Positions 18,995 through 28,750 are shown, counted from the first letter of the stretch. The stretch: 64,000 nucleotides of DNA from Variovorax ginsengisoli (GCF_030811835.1 NZ_JAUSRO010000004.1:186001-250000); one strand, 5' to 3'. Numbers and translations: made by a program. The notes: generated from the sequence alone by a model not told the origin.

Positions 18995-19882
18995 TCAGGC
19001 GGTCACACTTGCGCGAAACGCGGCCGGCGTGCACCCGAGCCGCGCGCGCATCACGCGCGTGAGGTGGGCTTGATCGGCGAAACCGCACACGGAGGCCACC
19101 GCCTTGATGGGCAGGCTGCCTTGGCCCAGCAAGGCGCGCGCGCGATCGAGGCGTCGGTCAATGATGTAGTGGTGCGGCGTCGCAAGGAACGACATGCGGA
19201 AATGCTTCGCGAACGTCCACACGCCCATGTTGGCGACCATCGCCAGTTCGTTGAGCGTCAGGCTTTGTTCGAGATGACCTTCGATGTAGTCGACGATGCG
19301 GCGGCGCAGCGCCGGGGCAAACTGCCCGGTGCTGGAATGGTCGACGAAATCGACCGAGGCATAGTGGCGCAGGAGGTGGACGGAGAGTTGGGTGCTGAGC
19401 GCGTCGACATAGACCGCACCGCCAATGGCAGTGTCGCCGGCCTCGCGCGCTATCGCCGCGACGATGCCACTGACCACAGGGTCATGTTGCCGCAACACGT
19501 CATGCAGCCGCACATCGGCGATCGGCCGGTCGAGCACGTCTGCCGCCACCCTCGTGGCGAGACCATCGGGCAGATAGACATGTGTGACCTCGATCGGCTC
19601 GGTCCAGTGCCAGTGCGACAGCTGCGAGCGGGTCAGGAGTGACACATCGCCGGGATGGCACGTGGTACGGGTCCAACGACCCTCAAAGCGGCGGTCCACC
19701 AGTGTGCTGCCTCGCAGGTACGAGACGATCATGAAGTGGGTGAGCGCCGGAACCTCGACATCGAGACCTTCGTATCGGTAACCACGCAGACCGACGTCCT
19801 TCCAGCCGAGGCCGTCGCTGGAGCAGAGCAACTCGCCAGGCACCCAGCGAGGGAGCTCTTCAGGTCGGGCCGGGTGATGCAT
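18995..19882 (-). CDS. AraC family transcriptional regulator
   Basis: A 295-residue regulator. The C-terminal AraC domain (about residues 190-290) has both helix-turn-helix motifs: LTLNELAMVANMGVWTFAKHFRMSF and LPIKAVASVCGFADQAHLTRVMRARLGCTPAAFR. The N-terminal half resembles the cupin-like effector domain of this class, with PGDVSLLTRSQLSHWHW. It lies 80 bases downstream of the serine hydrolase gene on the same strand, so it may regulate it, but no target site was identified. Confidence 0.9.
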   Translation of the reverse strand: MHHPARPEELPRWVPGELLCSSDGLGWKDVGLRGYRYEGLDVEVPALTHFMIVSYLRGSTLVDRRFEGRWTRTTCHPGDVSLLTRSQLSHWHWTEPIEVTHVYLPDGLATRVAADVLDRPIADVRLHDVLRQHDPVVSGIVAAIAREAGDTAIGGAVYVDALSTQLSVHLLRHYASVDFVDHSSTGQFAPALRRRIVDYIEGHLEQSLTLNELAMVANMGVWTFAKHFRMSFLATPHHYIIDRRLDRARALLGQGSLPIKAVASVCGFADQAHLTRVMRARLGCTPAAFRASVTA

Positions 19883-19962
19883 GAAGGGATTGTTGGTGCA
19901 CTGGTTGAGGACGGCGGCTGGGGTATACCCTCTCGCCTAATTCAGGCGGACCAACGTCTCCC

Positions 19963-21150
19963 TCAAGCGCGCAAGCTTCGGTACACGGCCGATTCGAACT
20001 CCACGAATCCGGCGTACGAAGATACATCGTGGAACGGCAGGATCTGCGATCCCCAATAGCCACCCACGCCGGTTTTCCGATCGATCCAATAGAAGAGATT
20101 GGCCAGGCCGGCCCACATCAATGACCCCGCCGGGCGGCCGGTCGGCGTGTCCTCTTCATTGACCTGGAAAGTGTACGCCCAGGATTTTCGCACGGTGGGC
20201 GAAAATTCTCCGTCGTTGGACAGGGATGCAATCGACGTGGTCCAGCCGCCGCTTGTCATGCCTTCGGGCAGACCATTTTTCGACATGACCGCGACAGTTT
20301 CAGGCCGCAAGACCCGGCCGTACTCGCCTACTCCGTCGTTGAGGAACATGCGGATGAGCTTCATGTATTCGCCCACGGTCGCATAAAGGCCGTGGCCGCC
20401 CATGTCCATCGACGGCGGCTGCGGCAGCACGAGGTCAGGCATGGGCGTGAGCTTGCCATCCTTCGCGCGGTCGTGGAGGGTGGCGCGTCTTGCGCGCATG
20501 GCGTCACTCATTTCGAAGCCGATGTCCACCATGCCCAGGGGGGCGAAGATGCGTTCTTTCATGACCTCGCCCAGGCGCTTGCCACGCTGCTGCTCGACCA
20601 CCTTGCCCAGCCAGTCGATGTTCACGCCGTAGGTCCAGCGTTCGCCGGGCTCGTGCACGAGTACCGTGCGGATCGACTCGAAGGTGCTGGACACCACCGT
20701 CGGAATGTTCCTGGCCGTGCGCAGCTTCAAGTCGTCGTGGCTGAAGAACTCGTAGCTGAAGCCGGCCGTGTGGAGCATCAGGTCCCGCAGAGTGATGTCA
20801 CGCCGCGGCGCACGGGTCTTGGGTTGGCCTGCGGCATCGAAACCATCGAGCACCTGGATCTCGGCAATTTCCGGGACGTAGGTCTTGGCGGCGTCGTCCA
20901 GGCGGATCTTTCCTTCTTCGACAAGCTGCATGATGGCCGTGCCCGTCAGCGCCTTCGTGGTCGAGAAGATTGCCATGACGGAGTCGGCGGTCATCGGCTG
21001 GTCCTTGCCGAGTTCGCGTACGCCGGCAGCGCCCTCGTAGATGTTGCCCTTTCGGTCTGTGGCCATGGCGACGACGCCCGGCGCGCCGCCCGCTGCGTTG
21101 ACGGTTCGCTGCAGGATGCCATCGGCCATCGTCTTCAATTTCGTGCTCAT
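19963..21150 (-). CDS. Serine hydrolase, class C beta-lactamase/esterase fold
   Basis: A 395-residue protein of the beta-lactamase-related family (EstB/class C-like). The SxxK nucleophile motif is in MAIFSTTKALTGTAIMQLVEEG, and the YxN equivalent is in GERWTYGVNIDWLGKVVEQQRG. The C-terminal region has SLMWAGLANLFYWIDRKTGVGGYW, as in esterase-like members. There is no obvious signal peptide, suggesting a cytosolic esterase rather than a true beta-lactamase. The ATG has GGAG upstream. It is divergent from the AraC gene at 21417 and followed by another AraC gene. Confidence 0.88.
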   Translation of the reverse strand: MSTKLKTMADGILQRTVNAAGGAPGVVAMATDRKGNIYEGAAGVRELGKDQPMTADSVMAIFSTTKALTGTAIMQLVEEGKIRLDDAAKTYVPEIAEIQVLDGFDAAGQPKTRAPRRDITLRDLMLHTAGFSYEFFSHDDLKLRTARNIPTVVSSTFESIRTVLVHEPGERWTYGVNIDWLGKVVEQQRGKRLGEVMKERIFAPLGMVDIGFEMSDAMRARRATLHDRAKDGKLTPMPDLVLPQPPSMDMGGHGLYATVGEYMKLIRMFLNDGVGEYGRVLRPETVAVMSKNGLPEGMTSGGWTTSIASLSNDGEFSPTVRKSWAYTFQVNEEDTPTGRPAGSLMWAGLANLFYWIDRKTGVGGYWGSQILPFHDVSSYAGFVEFESAVYRSLRA

Positions 21151-21416
21151 TCATGTCTCCAGTCGGCGCAATTGTCGAGATGCATCCCGGCGAGCGCCAT
21201 TGACGTCCGGGATGCGGAAATTCTGGCGGAGCCTCTGCTGCCAAAGCCATCGATGCCGATCGGGCTGGCTGTTAATTGCCGTATCGAGACAGCAGCTTGC
21301 CGTTCGCAGACATTTGCCGAGGCACCAGCATCGCCGCCTGCCATCGACGGCTGACATCGACGACGCTAGACTGCCGTGCACCGGCGCCGCGCGGGGCGCA
21401 TGTTCAAGGTGGAGAC

Positions 21417-22439
21417 ATGAGTGCACTGCAAGGCGTGTTGATCGTGGATGCAAAGGGCGGGCGCACCGAAGAACATCACGTCGTCAGTACCACCGACTGG
21501 GACGAAATGCATGCGTGGTCGGACCGCATCTACATGCCCTACGAGGTGTCGCCCACTGGCAAGCCCCAGGCGCCGGATGCGCGCATGTACGCCTCGAAGA
21601 TCGGATCGAGCATCCTCAGCCGGTTCTCATACAACATTCCGGTGCACATCAAGGATTGGTCGCAGAAGGAAGACCTCGCGATCGTCCTCACGACCATCCG
21701 CGGCAATGCGCGTCACTGGGTCGACTCGCGCAAGCCGGCTGACACGGGGGTGGGCGAGGCGTTTCTGGTGGACACCAGCCGCACGGACTACTGGGTCGAT
21801 TTCGACCCGAACCACCTGCAGGTCAACGTCACCCTGCCGCACCAGTTGCTGGCGAGCCTCTACGAACGCTGGTTCGGGCAGCTTCCCGACGAGCGGCTCT
21901 GGCTGCAGAAGGTTCGCTTCGGCGGGCAGGGCTCGGCCTGGATCGCGTTGATGGAATACGCCTCGCGCTGCATGGCGGAGTTCCCCGCCCAAATGGCCGC
22001 CGGCCCTCTGGGCCGGCATGTCGAGGAGGCCATTGGCGTGCATCTGCTGATGCAGTGGACACAGTCGATGCACGGCGCCGCTGCGTTCGGTCCGCCGCCC
22101 CAGCTCGCGCCGAGGCTCGTGCGGGATGCCGAACGCTACATCGTGCACAACGCGCGCCACGCACCGACCGTGTCGGAGGTGGCTGCTGCGGTGGGCGCCA
22201 GCGTGCGCGCACTCTCCGGCGCATTTCGCCGGTTTCGCGGCATCACCGTTCAAATGTGCCTGCGGGAAGAACGGCTCAAGGGAGTCCGCGCCGATCTGCT
22301 CGCAGCGCCGCCCGAAGCGTCCATCAAAGCCATCGCGGCTTACTGGGGCTATTGCAGCATGGGCGTGTTTTCCGCCAGCTACAAGAAGCGATTCGGTGAG
22401 TTGCCTTCGCAGACGCTCAAGGCCTTTCGGAGGATCTGA
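21417..22439 (+). CDS. AraC family transcriptional regulator (AraC-binding-like N-terminal domain)
   Basis: A 340-residue regulator with a C-terminal AraC/XylS domain: PTVSEVAAAVGASVRALSGAFRRFRGITVQ and ASIKAIAAYWGYCSMGVFSASYKKRFGELPSQTLKAF. The N-terminal part (about 30-200) resembles the AraC-binding-like domain of AlkR/FeaR-type regulators, with KDWSQKEDLAIVLTTIRG. The start at 21417 has GGTGGAG just upstream; an earlier ATG at 21276 would add residues without homology. It is divergent from the serine hydrolase gene, which it may control. Confidence 0.88.
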   Translation: MSALQGVLIVDAKGGRTEEHHVVSTTDWDEMHAWSDRIYMPYEVSPTGKPQAPDARMYASKIGSSILSRFSYNIPVHIKDWSQKEDLAIVLTTIRGNARHWVDSRKPADTGVGEAFLVDTSRTDYWVDFDPNHLQVNVTLPHQLLASLYERWFGQLPDERLWLQKVRFGGQGSAWIALMEYASRCMAEFPAQMAAGPLGRHVEEAIGVHLLMQWTQSMHGAAAFGPPPQLAPRLVRDAERYIVHNARHAPTVSEVAAAVGASVRALSGAFRRFRGITVQMCLREERLKGVRADLLAAPPEASIKAIAAYWGYCSMGVFSASYKKRFGELPSQTLKAFRRI

Positions 22440-22461
22440 TCGTTCCGACCTCTAGAAAAGC

Positions 22462-22504
22462 ACCGAACCCGACAGTCATCCTCGGGAGGGACAGTCGGTT
22501 CGGT
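22462..22504. terminator. Strong hairpin between convergent genes, possible bidirectional terminator
   Basis: ACCGAACCCGAC pairs with GTCGGTTCGGT (eleven pairs, one bulged base) across a ~20-base loop. It lies between the stops of the AraC gene (22439) and hipA (22507). No T-run follows on either strand, so intrinsic termination is uncertain. Confidence 0.45.
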
Positions 22505-22506
22505 CA

Positions 22507-23769
22507 TCATGCATCGGGTCGGCTTTCGAAGAAGAAGCACTCGGGCAGGATCGCTGGGGCAATGTAGTCGATGTCCTTGGTCGACACACCGCAGGCAAAG
22601 AAACCGTCGCGCCAATGCCGGACAACATCGATAATCCGATCAATTTCCTCGCGCGCCTCTTCCGCCGGCAAGCCGAAACGCCCCGCCTGCGACAGGAGGT
22701 TGTAGATGCTGGCCGTGCGACCGTAGTCGCCGACGGTCAAGGCCAGGTCCCGCCTCTCCAGGCTCACTACGGGCGCGGGCACTAGATCGTAGGCCGGCGA
22801 CAACCGCCATCCCTTTTGCCTGCGCAGCAGGGCGTGGTTGCGAGGGTGATCGTCGTTGTTGGTCACGGCAGCGTTGAAGACCATCCGCCTGAAGAGTTCG
22901 GCGCAATCAGCTTCTGGCTTGTCAGACCATCGGCGCAAGTTGTCGGCCAGCAGCGGATAAGACCAACGATCTCGGTCCAGGTGGCTGTCGCCGCAGTCGA
23001 GCACGGTCAGGCCACTGACGAGACCGAAACGCAGGTAACCCTGGTCGGTGTAATCGCGATCGAACCGCTGCAACATCAGCACGTCACTCTCGCCAACCGC
23101 CTCCAGCCGGGACTGTGTGACGTTCAGGCCGCATCTCCGAGCCAAGTCCAGCGTCGCAAATTCGACCCGCTGCAGATTGAAGCGGTCATCTCTGGCAGGA
23201 AACTTGCCGAGCCAGAGACTTTGCGCGTCCTCGATGGTGGCCTTCGGCCGCGCACCACCCATGCTGGTGCCAGGATCGAGCTGTTCGAGCAGATGGGCGG
23301 CCACTGGGCGGCCTTCTTCGATCGCCTGCGTGGCCGCGATCAACTCGGCGAACTGGTGCGTGCGGTTGTACTGGCGCTTGGGCGCGGGTGGTTCGGCCTT
23401 CAGCCCAAAGCTCAGGTACCCTGCCCCATCTTGCGGACCATGGAGCAAATAGTCGATTTCCTGGAGGTCAGCCGCGCTGCGCTCGAGCTTGTGCTCGATC
23501 ACCCGCCGCCCCCAGGCGTCGGGACCCGCGTCTCGAACCGCGCCGGGAATCCCCTTGAGCTGGGTGAACTGGAAGACTTCCTTGGCAAGAGGCAGCTGAA
23601 ACGGATCGAGTGCCACCGCCTCTTGGCGCTGAAGGTAGCGGTCGCCGTAGCGAAACCGCCCTATTTGCGTGCCGTCGGGCAGCGTCTGCACCCTGAGCAG
23701 CGCTGCTGGCACTGTTTCCAATGTGCCGGGCAGCTGAACATAAACATAGGCTTCTCGCTCAGAAGTCAT
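22507..23769 (-). CDS. hipA: HipA-family serine/threonine kinase (toxin of type II HipBA)
   Basis: A 420-residue HipA-like kinase. The phosphorylation/P-loop region is GTSMGGARPKATI, followed by LWLGKFPARDDRFN and a DVLMLQRFDRD strand. The catalytic and metal-binding loops are FNAAVTNNDDHPRNHALLRR and WRLSPAYDLVPAPV, matching the HxxN and D residues of HipA. In studied systems HipA phosphorylates glutamyl-tRNA synthetase and induces dormancy. The target here is unknown. The start at 23769 overlaps the hipB end by 11 bases, so HipB is made first. Confidence 0.92.
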   Translation of the reverse strand: MTSEREAYVYVQLPGTLETVPAALLRVQTLPDGTQIGRFRYGDRYLQRQEAVALDPFQLPLAKEVFQFTQLKGIPGAVRDAGPDAWGRRVIEHKLERSAADLQEIDYLLHGPQDGAGYLSFGLKAEPPAPKRQYNRTHQFAELIAATQAIEEGRPVAAHLLEQLDPGTSMGGARPKATIEDAQSLWLGKFPARDDRFNLQRVEFATLDLARRCGLNVTQSRLEAVGESDVLMLQRFDRDYTDQGYLRFGLVSGLTVLDCGDSHLDRDRWSYPLLADNLRRWSDKPEADCAELFRRMVFNAAVTNNDDHPRNHALLRRQKGWRLSPAYDLVPAPVVSLERRDLALTVGDYGRTASIYNLLSQAGRFGLPAEEAREEIDRIIDVVRHWRDGFFACGVSTKDIDYIAPAILPECFFFESRPDA

Positions 23770-24091
23770 AGTCGTCGCTCGCGTTTCGGGCCTTGCTCGC
23801 CCGTGTGGGGCGGCGCGACGCTTCGAGCGCCTTGCCGTGGAGATCGCTGTCGGGATCGGCAACAGCGTCCAGCGACTTGTCCAGGCCGAGTGCCCACAGT
23901 ACCGTGAAGCACACGCCAACCGCCGTACCCGGCTTACCGAGTTCCAGCGCCGTGAGGGTGTTTCGATTGATGCCCGCCTTGCTGGCGAGATCGGCGACCG
24001 ACCAGTTGCGCCGAATTCGCGCCACCCGGATGCGCTGACCCAGCTGGGCAACCTGCTCGGCGGCTTGCCGTGGAATCGCGAATTTGCTCAT
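23759..24091 (-). CDS. hipB: HipB-family helix-turn-helix antitoxin/autoregulator
   Basis: A ~110-residue Xre-type DNA-binding protein: GQRIRVARIRRNWSVADLASKAGINRNTLTALELGKPG forms the helix-turn-helix, and the tail is basic, then acidic (ASDDYDF). It would neutralise HipA and repress its own operon. The ATG at 24091 is preferred because the alternative ATG at 24103 lies inside the palindromic operator. No clear Shine-Dalgarno precedes either. It overlaps hipA by 11 bases. Confidence 0.88.
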   Translation of the reverse strand: MSKFAIPRQAAEQVAQLGQRIRVARIRRNWSVADLASKAGINRNTLTALELGKPGTAVGVCFTVLWALGLDKSLDAVADPDSDLHGKALEASRRPTRASKARNASDDYDF

Positions 24092-24098
24092 TAAATTA

Positions 24099-24120
24099 GG
24101 CATTAACTTTAGTTAATGCC
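24099..24120. promoter_or_regulatory. Palindromic operator of hipBA
   Basis: A perfect 10-base inverted repeat, GGCATTAACT / AGTTAATGCC, separated by TT, sits directly upstream of the hipB start. Its position and dyad symmetry fit autorepression by the HipB dimer. Single copy in the window. Confidence 0.75.
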
Positions 24121-24458
24121 CACTATATTAGAATTTTCTCGCATGGTGTACAAGCTGGGTAGCGAAGCTTGAAGCCGAACTGAGCGACGGCCGGGCATTC
24201 ATCCTCGACGCGAGCACCCGTCCACGATAATGTGACAGCCCGCTCCTGCCTGCACCTTGGCAGCGCATGCGTCGGGTTTCATGGAACGCTTGCGCGTGGC
24301 GTAGCTTTCGAACTCGACAGGGCAAAAACCTACGCTGATCGGCGCACTGTAGCGGCCTGAGCGGGAGTGGTGACGAAGTCAAACGACACATCGAAGATCG
24401 CAAAAACATCAATGGAATCAAAGGCGTGCTGAAGAAAACCGAGCAAGATCAAGAGCTT
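24121..24458. other. Intergenic region between hipB and mutS
   Basis: About 340 bases. It holds the hipBA promoter at its left end and the mutS leader at its right. Short open frames on the minus strand (for example around 24190-24360) have no recognisable family and no plausible start. No repeat, tRNA or terminator was identified. Confidence 0.5.
24125..24153 (-). promoter_or_regulatory. Candidate hipBA promoter
   Basis: Minus strand: TTGTAC, 17-base spacer, TAATAT. The -10 box lies just outside the palindromic operator, so the predicted start falls at the operator edge and bound HipB would block it. The hexamers match consensus only partly. Confidence 0.45.
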
Positions 24459-27092
24459 ATGGAAGCCCCGAAATCTGCGCACACGCCCATGATGGCGCAG
24501 TACAACCGCCTGAAGGCCGACCACCCCGACACCCTCCTCTTCTACCGGATGGGTGACTTCTACGAGCTGTTCTACGCCGACGCCGAAAAGGCCGCGCGGC
24601 TGCTCGACATCACGCTCACGCAGCGCGGCCAGTCGGCCGGGCAGCCGGTGGTCATGGCGGGTGTGCCGTTTCATGCGGTCGATGCCTATCTCGCTCGCCT
24701 CATCAAGCTGGGCGAGTCGGTCGCCATCTGCGAGCAGGTCGGTGAAGTGGGTGCGGGCAAGGGCCCGGTCGAGCGCAAGGTCATGCGCGTGGTCACGCCC
24801 GGCACGCTGACCGATGCCGAACTGCTCAACGACAAGACCGAGTCGCTGCTGCTGGCCGTGCACGCCGGCCCGCGCAACACCTGCGGCCTGGCCTGGCTCA
24901 GCGTGACCGGGGCGGCACTGCATCTGGCCGAATGCCCGGCGGACGCGCTCGAAGCCTGGATCGGCCACGTCGCGCCGAGCGAACTGCTCTACAGCGCCGA
25001 GGTCACCCCCGCCTTCGAGAACCGCCTGAAGGCGGTGCGCGCGGCCACGCCCGTCACGCTGTCGGTGCGGCCCGCGTGGCAGTTCGACGGTGCGCTGGGC
25101 GAGCGCAAGCTCTGCGAGCAACTCGCCAGCGCCAGCCTGGCCGCCTGGGGTGCCGAATCGCTGGGCAGCGCGCACGCCGCGGCCTCCGCGCTGCTGGGCT
25201 ATGCCGAACACACACAGGGCCGCGCCCTCTCGCACGTGCAGCAACTGGCGGTCGAGCGCGACGGCGAGCTGATCGAGCTGCCGCCGGCCACCCGGCGCAA
25301 CCTCGAGCTGGTGCAGACGCTGCGCGGCGAGGAATCGCCCACGCTGTTCTCGCTGCTCGACACCTGCATGACCGGCATGGGCAGCCGACTGCTCAAGCGC
25401 TGGCTGCTGTCGCCGCGGCGTGATCGCAGCCAGGCGCAGGCGCGGCTCGACGCCATCGACGCGTTGCAGGCGACCCCGCCGGGCACCACCGTCGCGCCCT
25501 GGCGGCGGCTGCGCGAACAGCTCAAGAACACCAGCGACGTGGAGCGCATCGCCGCGCGCATCGCGCTGCGCCAGGTGCGCCCGCGTGAACTCGTCGCGCT
25601 CGGGCTCGCGCTGGGCAAGGCCGAACAGTTCGCGCCCGCGTTGCCTGAGGGCGCAGCGCTGCTCGCGCAAATGGCCGCCCAGATGCAGCCGCCGCCCGGC
25701 TGCGCCGAACTGCTGGCCACCGCCATCAAGCCCGATCCGTCCGCGCTGGTGCGCGATGGCGGCGTGATCGCCACCGGCCACGACGCCGAGCTCGACGAGC
25801 TGCGCGCCATCAGCGAAAACTGCGACGACTTCCTGCTGCAGCTCGAAGTGCAGGAGCGCGCGCGCACCGGCATCCCGAACCTGCGGGTGCAGTTCAACCG
25901 GGTGCACGGCTTCTACATCGAGGTGACGCAGAGCGCGCTCGCCAAGGTGCCCGACAACTACCGCCGCCGCCAGACGCTGAAGAACGCCGAACGCTTCATC
26001 ACGCCCGAACTCAAGGCGTTCGAGGACAAGGCGCTGAGCGCGCAGGACCGCGCCCTGGCGCGCGAAAAGTGGCTCTACGAACAACTGCTCGACGCGCTGC
26101 AGCCGCACGTCAACGCGCTCACGCGGCTGGCCGGCGCCATCGCCGCGCTGGACGCGCTCTGCGCGCTGGCCGAACGCTCGCACACGCTGCACTGGAAGGC
26201 ACCTGTCTTCGTCGCGCACCCGTGCATCGAGATCGCACAGGGCCGCCATCCGGTGGTGGAGGCGCGGCTGGCCGAGAAATCGTCCGGCGGCTTCATTGCC
26301 AACGACGCGAACCTGGGGCCGCAGCAGCGCATGCAGGTCATCACCGGCCCGAACATGGGCGGCAAGTCCACCTACATGCGGCAGATCGCGATCATCGTGC
26401 TGCTGGCCTCGATTGGCTCGCACGTGCCGGCGGCCGCCTGCCGGCTCGGCCCGATCGATGCCATCCACACGCGCATCGGCGCGGCCGACGACCTGGCCAA
26501 CGCCCAGTCGACCTTCATGCTGGAGATGACCGAGGCTGCGCAGATCCTGCACAGCGCCACGGCGCAATCACTGGTGCTGATGGACGAAATCGGCCGCGGC
26601 ACCAGCACCTTCGACGGCCTGGCCCTGGCAGCCGGCATTGCGGCCCACCTGCATGACCGCACCAAGGCCTTCACGCTGTTCGCCACGCACTATTTCGAGC
26701 TGACCGAGTTTCCGGCGGACCACCGCTGCGCGGTCAACATGCACGTGAGCGCAACCGAGAGCACGAAGAACGGGGGGCGCGATATCGTCTTCCTGCACGA
26801 AATGCAGCCCGGCCCGGCGAGCAAGAGCTACGGCATTCAGGTGGCGCGGCTGGCCGGCATGCCGGCTGCGGTGGTGAACCATGCACGCCAGGCGCTGGAG
26901 GCACTGGAAGCCCACCAGACCGAGGCCCGCGCGCAGGTCGACCTGTTCGCCGCGCCGCCACCCGAGGCCCAGGCGCAGATCAGCGCCGTAGAATCGGCCT
27001 TGGCCGCACTCGACCTCGACGCGATGAGCCCGCGAGAGGCGCTCGAAGCGCTCTACAAACTTCAAAAACTGAACGCGCGCGAACGCGGCTGA
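24459..27092 (+). CDS. mutS: DNA mismatch repair protein MutS
   Basis: An 877-residue mismatch sensor. The N-terminal mismatch-binding domain contains [20 protein letters not shown] with the Phe-x-Glu wedge. The core and clamp include the [21 protein letters not shown] block. The C-terminal ATPase carries Walker [16 protein letters not shown] and Walker [21 protein letters not shown]. The ATG at 24459 is preferred; a GTG at 24426 would add eleven residues and cannot be excluded. It ends with the usual C-terminal tail ([13 protein letters not shown]). A proteasome-type protease gene follows after 12 bases. Confidence 0.96.
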   Translation: MEAPKSAHTPMMAQYNRLKADHPDTLLFYRMGDFYELFYADAEKAARLLDITLTQRGQSAGQPVVMAGVPFHAVDAYLARLIKLGESVAICEQVGEVGAGKGPVERKVMRVVTPGTLTDAELLNDKTESLLLAVHAGPRNTCGLAWLSVTGAALHLAECPADALEAWIGHVAPSELLYSAEVTPAFENRLKAVRAATPVTLSVRPAWQFDGALGERKLCEQLASASLAAWGAESLGSAHAAASALLGYAEHTQGRALSHVQQLAVERDGELIELPPATRRNLELVQTLRGEESPTLFSLLDTCMTGMGSRLLKRWLLSPRRDRSQAQARLDAIDALQATPPGTTVAPWRRLREQLKNTSDVERIAARIALRQVRPRELVALGLALGKAEQFAPALPEGAALLAQMAAQMQPPPGCAELLATAIKPDPSALVRDGGVIATGHDAELDELRAISENCDDFLLQLEVQERARTGIPNLRVQFNRVHGFYIEVTQSALAKVPDNYRRRQTLKNAERFITPELKAFEDKALSAQDRALAREKWLYEQLLDALQPHVNALTRLAGAIAALDALCALAERSHTLHWKAPVFVAHPCIEIAQGRHPVVEARLAEKSSGGFIANDANLGPQQRMQVITGPNMGGKSTYMRQIAIIVLLASIGSHVPAAACRLGPIDAIHTRIGAADDLANAQSTFMLEMTEAAQILHSATAQSLVLMDEIGRGTSTFDGLALAAGIAAHLHDRTKAFTLFATHYFELTEFPADHRCAVNMHVSATESTKNGGRDIVFLHEMQPGPASKSYGIQVARLAGMPAAVVNHARQALEALEAHQTEARAQVDLFAAPPPEAQAQISAVESALAALDLDAMSPREALEALYKLQKLNARERG

Positions 27093-27104
27093 CACCGGAA
27101 CCCC

Positions 27105-27932
27105 ATGACTTATTGCGTAGGCATCAAACTCAACGCCGGCCTGGTGTTCCTGTCGGACTCACGCACCAATGCGGGCGTCGACCACATCAGCACCTTCCGC
27201 AAGATGATCGTGTACGAGCAGCCTGGCGACCGCGTCATGGTGCTGCTGTCGGCCGGCAACCTGAGCATTTCGCAGTCGGTGCGCGAGATTCTGCAGATCG
27301 AGGAGCTGCGAGAAACCGAAGACAGCCCACCCATCACGATCTGGAACGCCAAGAGCATGTTCGACGCTGCGCGCGTGCTCGGCTCGGCCGTGCGCCATGT
27401 GTACGACCGCGATGCCGAGGCGCTCAAGCACGCCGGGCTCGACTTCAACGTCTCCTTCATCTTCGGCGGCCAGGTCAAGGGCGAAGGCATGCGCCTGTTC
27501 CTGGTCTATTCGGCCGGCAATTTCATCGAAGCCACCAACGAAACGCCCTACTTCCAGGTGGGCGAGTCGAAGTACGGCAAGCCCGTGCTCGACCGCGTGC
27601 TCACACCCGAGACCCCGCTGGACGAGGCCGCCAAGTGCGCGCTGGTCTCGATGGACTCCACCATGAAGTCCAATCTCTCGGTCGGCCTGCCGCTGGACCT
27701 GGTGGTGTACGAGGCCAACCAGCTTCAGACCGACAAGATCGTCTGCATGGACGCCAACAACCCGTACTACCAGATGATGCACAACAGCTGGGGCCAGAAG
27801 CTGCGCGAGGTGTTCGACAGCATCGACGACCCCGTGTGGGATGGTGGCGAGACGGCGCATCCGCTGATGCAGCCCGCGCTGCGGCACCCGCCACTGCGCA
27901 AGATCTCGACCCCTGAAGAAAAGCTCATCTGA
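27105..27932 (+). CDS. Anbu-type bacterial proteasome-like peptidase
   Basis: A 275-residue Ntn-hydrolase of the Anbu (BPH/proteasome-type protease) family. After Met removal the N-terminus would be the Thr nucleophile (T-Y-C-V-G-I-K-L). Family landmarks are LVFLSDSRTNAGVDHISTFRKM, FIFGGQVKGEGMRLFLVYSAGN, ETPYFQVGESKYGKPVLDR and SMDSTMKSNLSVGLPLDLVVYE. In many bacteria Anbu sits with alpha-E, ATP-grasp and transglutaminase-like genes. None is next to it here. It lies 12 bases after mutS and four bases before an alpha/beta hydrolase gene. Confidence 0.93.
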   Translation: MTYCVGIKLNAGLVFLSDSRTNAGVDHISTFRKMIVYEQPGDRVMVLLSAGNLSISQSVREILQIEELRETEDSPPITIWNAKSMFDAARVLGSAVRHVYDRDAEALKHAGLDFNVSFIFGGQVKGEGMRLFLVYSAGNFIEATNETPYFQVGESKYGKPVLDRVLTPETPLDEAAKCALVSMDSTMKSNLSVGLPLDLVVYEANQLQTDKIVCMDANNPYYQMMHNSWGQKLREVFDSIDDPVWDGGETAHPLMQPALRHPPLRKISTPEEKLI

Positions 27933-27936
27933 CCCC

Positions 27937-28749
27937 GTGGGCTCGCTTTCGCCCATCGTCTTCTCGCACGGCAACAGCTTTCCGGCGAGCACCTATCGCG
28001 TGATCCTCGACAGCCTGCGCATGCGCGGTTTCGAGGTCGACGCGATCGAGAAATTCGGCCACGATCCGAAGTACCCCGTCACCGACAACTGGCCGCACCT
28101 GGTGCAGCAGCTCGCCGACTTCGCGAAGGCGCGCGCAGCGGCAGCGGGTGGCCCGGTTTTCCTGGTCGGGCATTCGCTGGGCGGCTTCCTGAGCCTGATG
28201 TGTGCTGCCCTGCATCCGGAACTCGCACGCGGCGTGCTGTTGCTCGACTCGCCCCTCATCGGCGGTTGGCGTGCCAACACGCTGAACCTGGTCAAGCGCA
28301 CCCCCCTCATGCGGCGTGTGTCGCCCAGCGTCGTGAGCCGCCGCCGACGCAACAGCTGGGAAGACCGCGAAGCGGTACTGGCGCACTTTCGCGAGAAGAA
28401 GGCGTTTGCGCGCTGGGACGCCCAGGTGCTGCGCGACTACATCGAACACGGCACCTTCGACAGCGAGGACACCCGCGCCCTGGCCTTCGATCGCCTGGTG
28501 GAAACCGCGATCTACGACACCCTGCCCCACAACCTGGCAGGGCTGTTGCGCGCGCATCCGCTGCAGTGCCGTGCCGCCTTCATCGGCGGGCGCCAGTCGG
28601 TCGAAATGCGGCGCGTGGGCATGGCGATGACCCTGCAGGTCACCAAGGGCCGGGTCATGATGCTCGACGGCACCCACCTGTTCCCCATGGAAAAGCCGAT
28701 CGCCACGGCGGCGGCGATCGAGGCGTCTTTGCGCAACCTGCTGGCCTGA
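27937..28749 (+). CDS. Alpha/beta hydrolase
   Basis: A 270-residue cytosolic hydrolase. It has an oxyanion-loop HGN in IVFSHGNSFPAS, the nucleophile elbow GHSLGG and a C-terminal catalytic His in MLDGTHLFPMEKP. The Asp of the triad is less clear. The start is GTG four bases after the Anbu stop, suggesting co-translation. The substrate is unknown; the fold includes esterases, lipases and C-C hydrolases. Confidence 0.85.
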   Translation: MGSLSPIVFSHGNSFPASTYRVILDSLRMRGFEVDAIEKFGHDPKYPVTDNWPHLVQQLADFAKARAAAAGGPVFLVGHSLGGFLSLMCAALHPELARGVLLLDSPLIGGWRANTLNLVKRTPLMRRVSPSVVSRRRRNSWEDREAVLAHFREKKAFARWDAQVLRDYIEHGTFDSEDTRALAFDRLVETAIYDTLPHNLAGLLRAHPLQCRAAFIGGRQSVEMRRVGMAMTLQVTKGRVMMLDGTHLFPMEKPIATAAAIEASLRNLLA

Positions 28750-28750
28750 G

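Noticed and set aside
24128-24421. 97-residue minus-strand frame between hipB and mutS
   Set aside because: No ribosome-binding site, no family and no hydrophobic or structured pattern; overlaps the hipBA promoter.
24330-26567. 745-residue open frame opposite mutS
   Set aside because: Antisense of MutS with Arg-rich composition; no domain.
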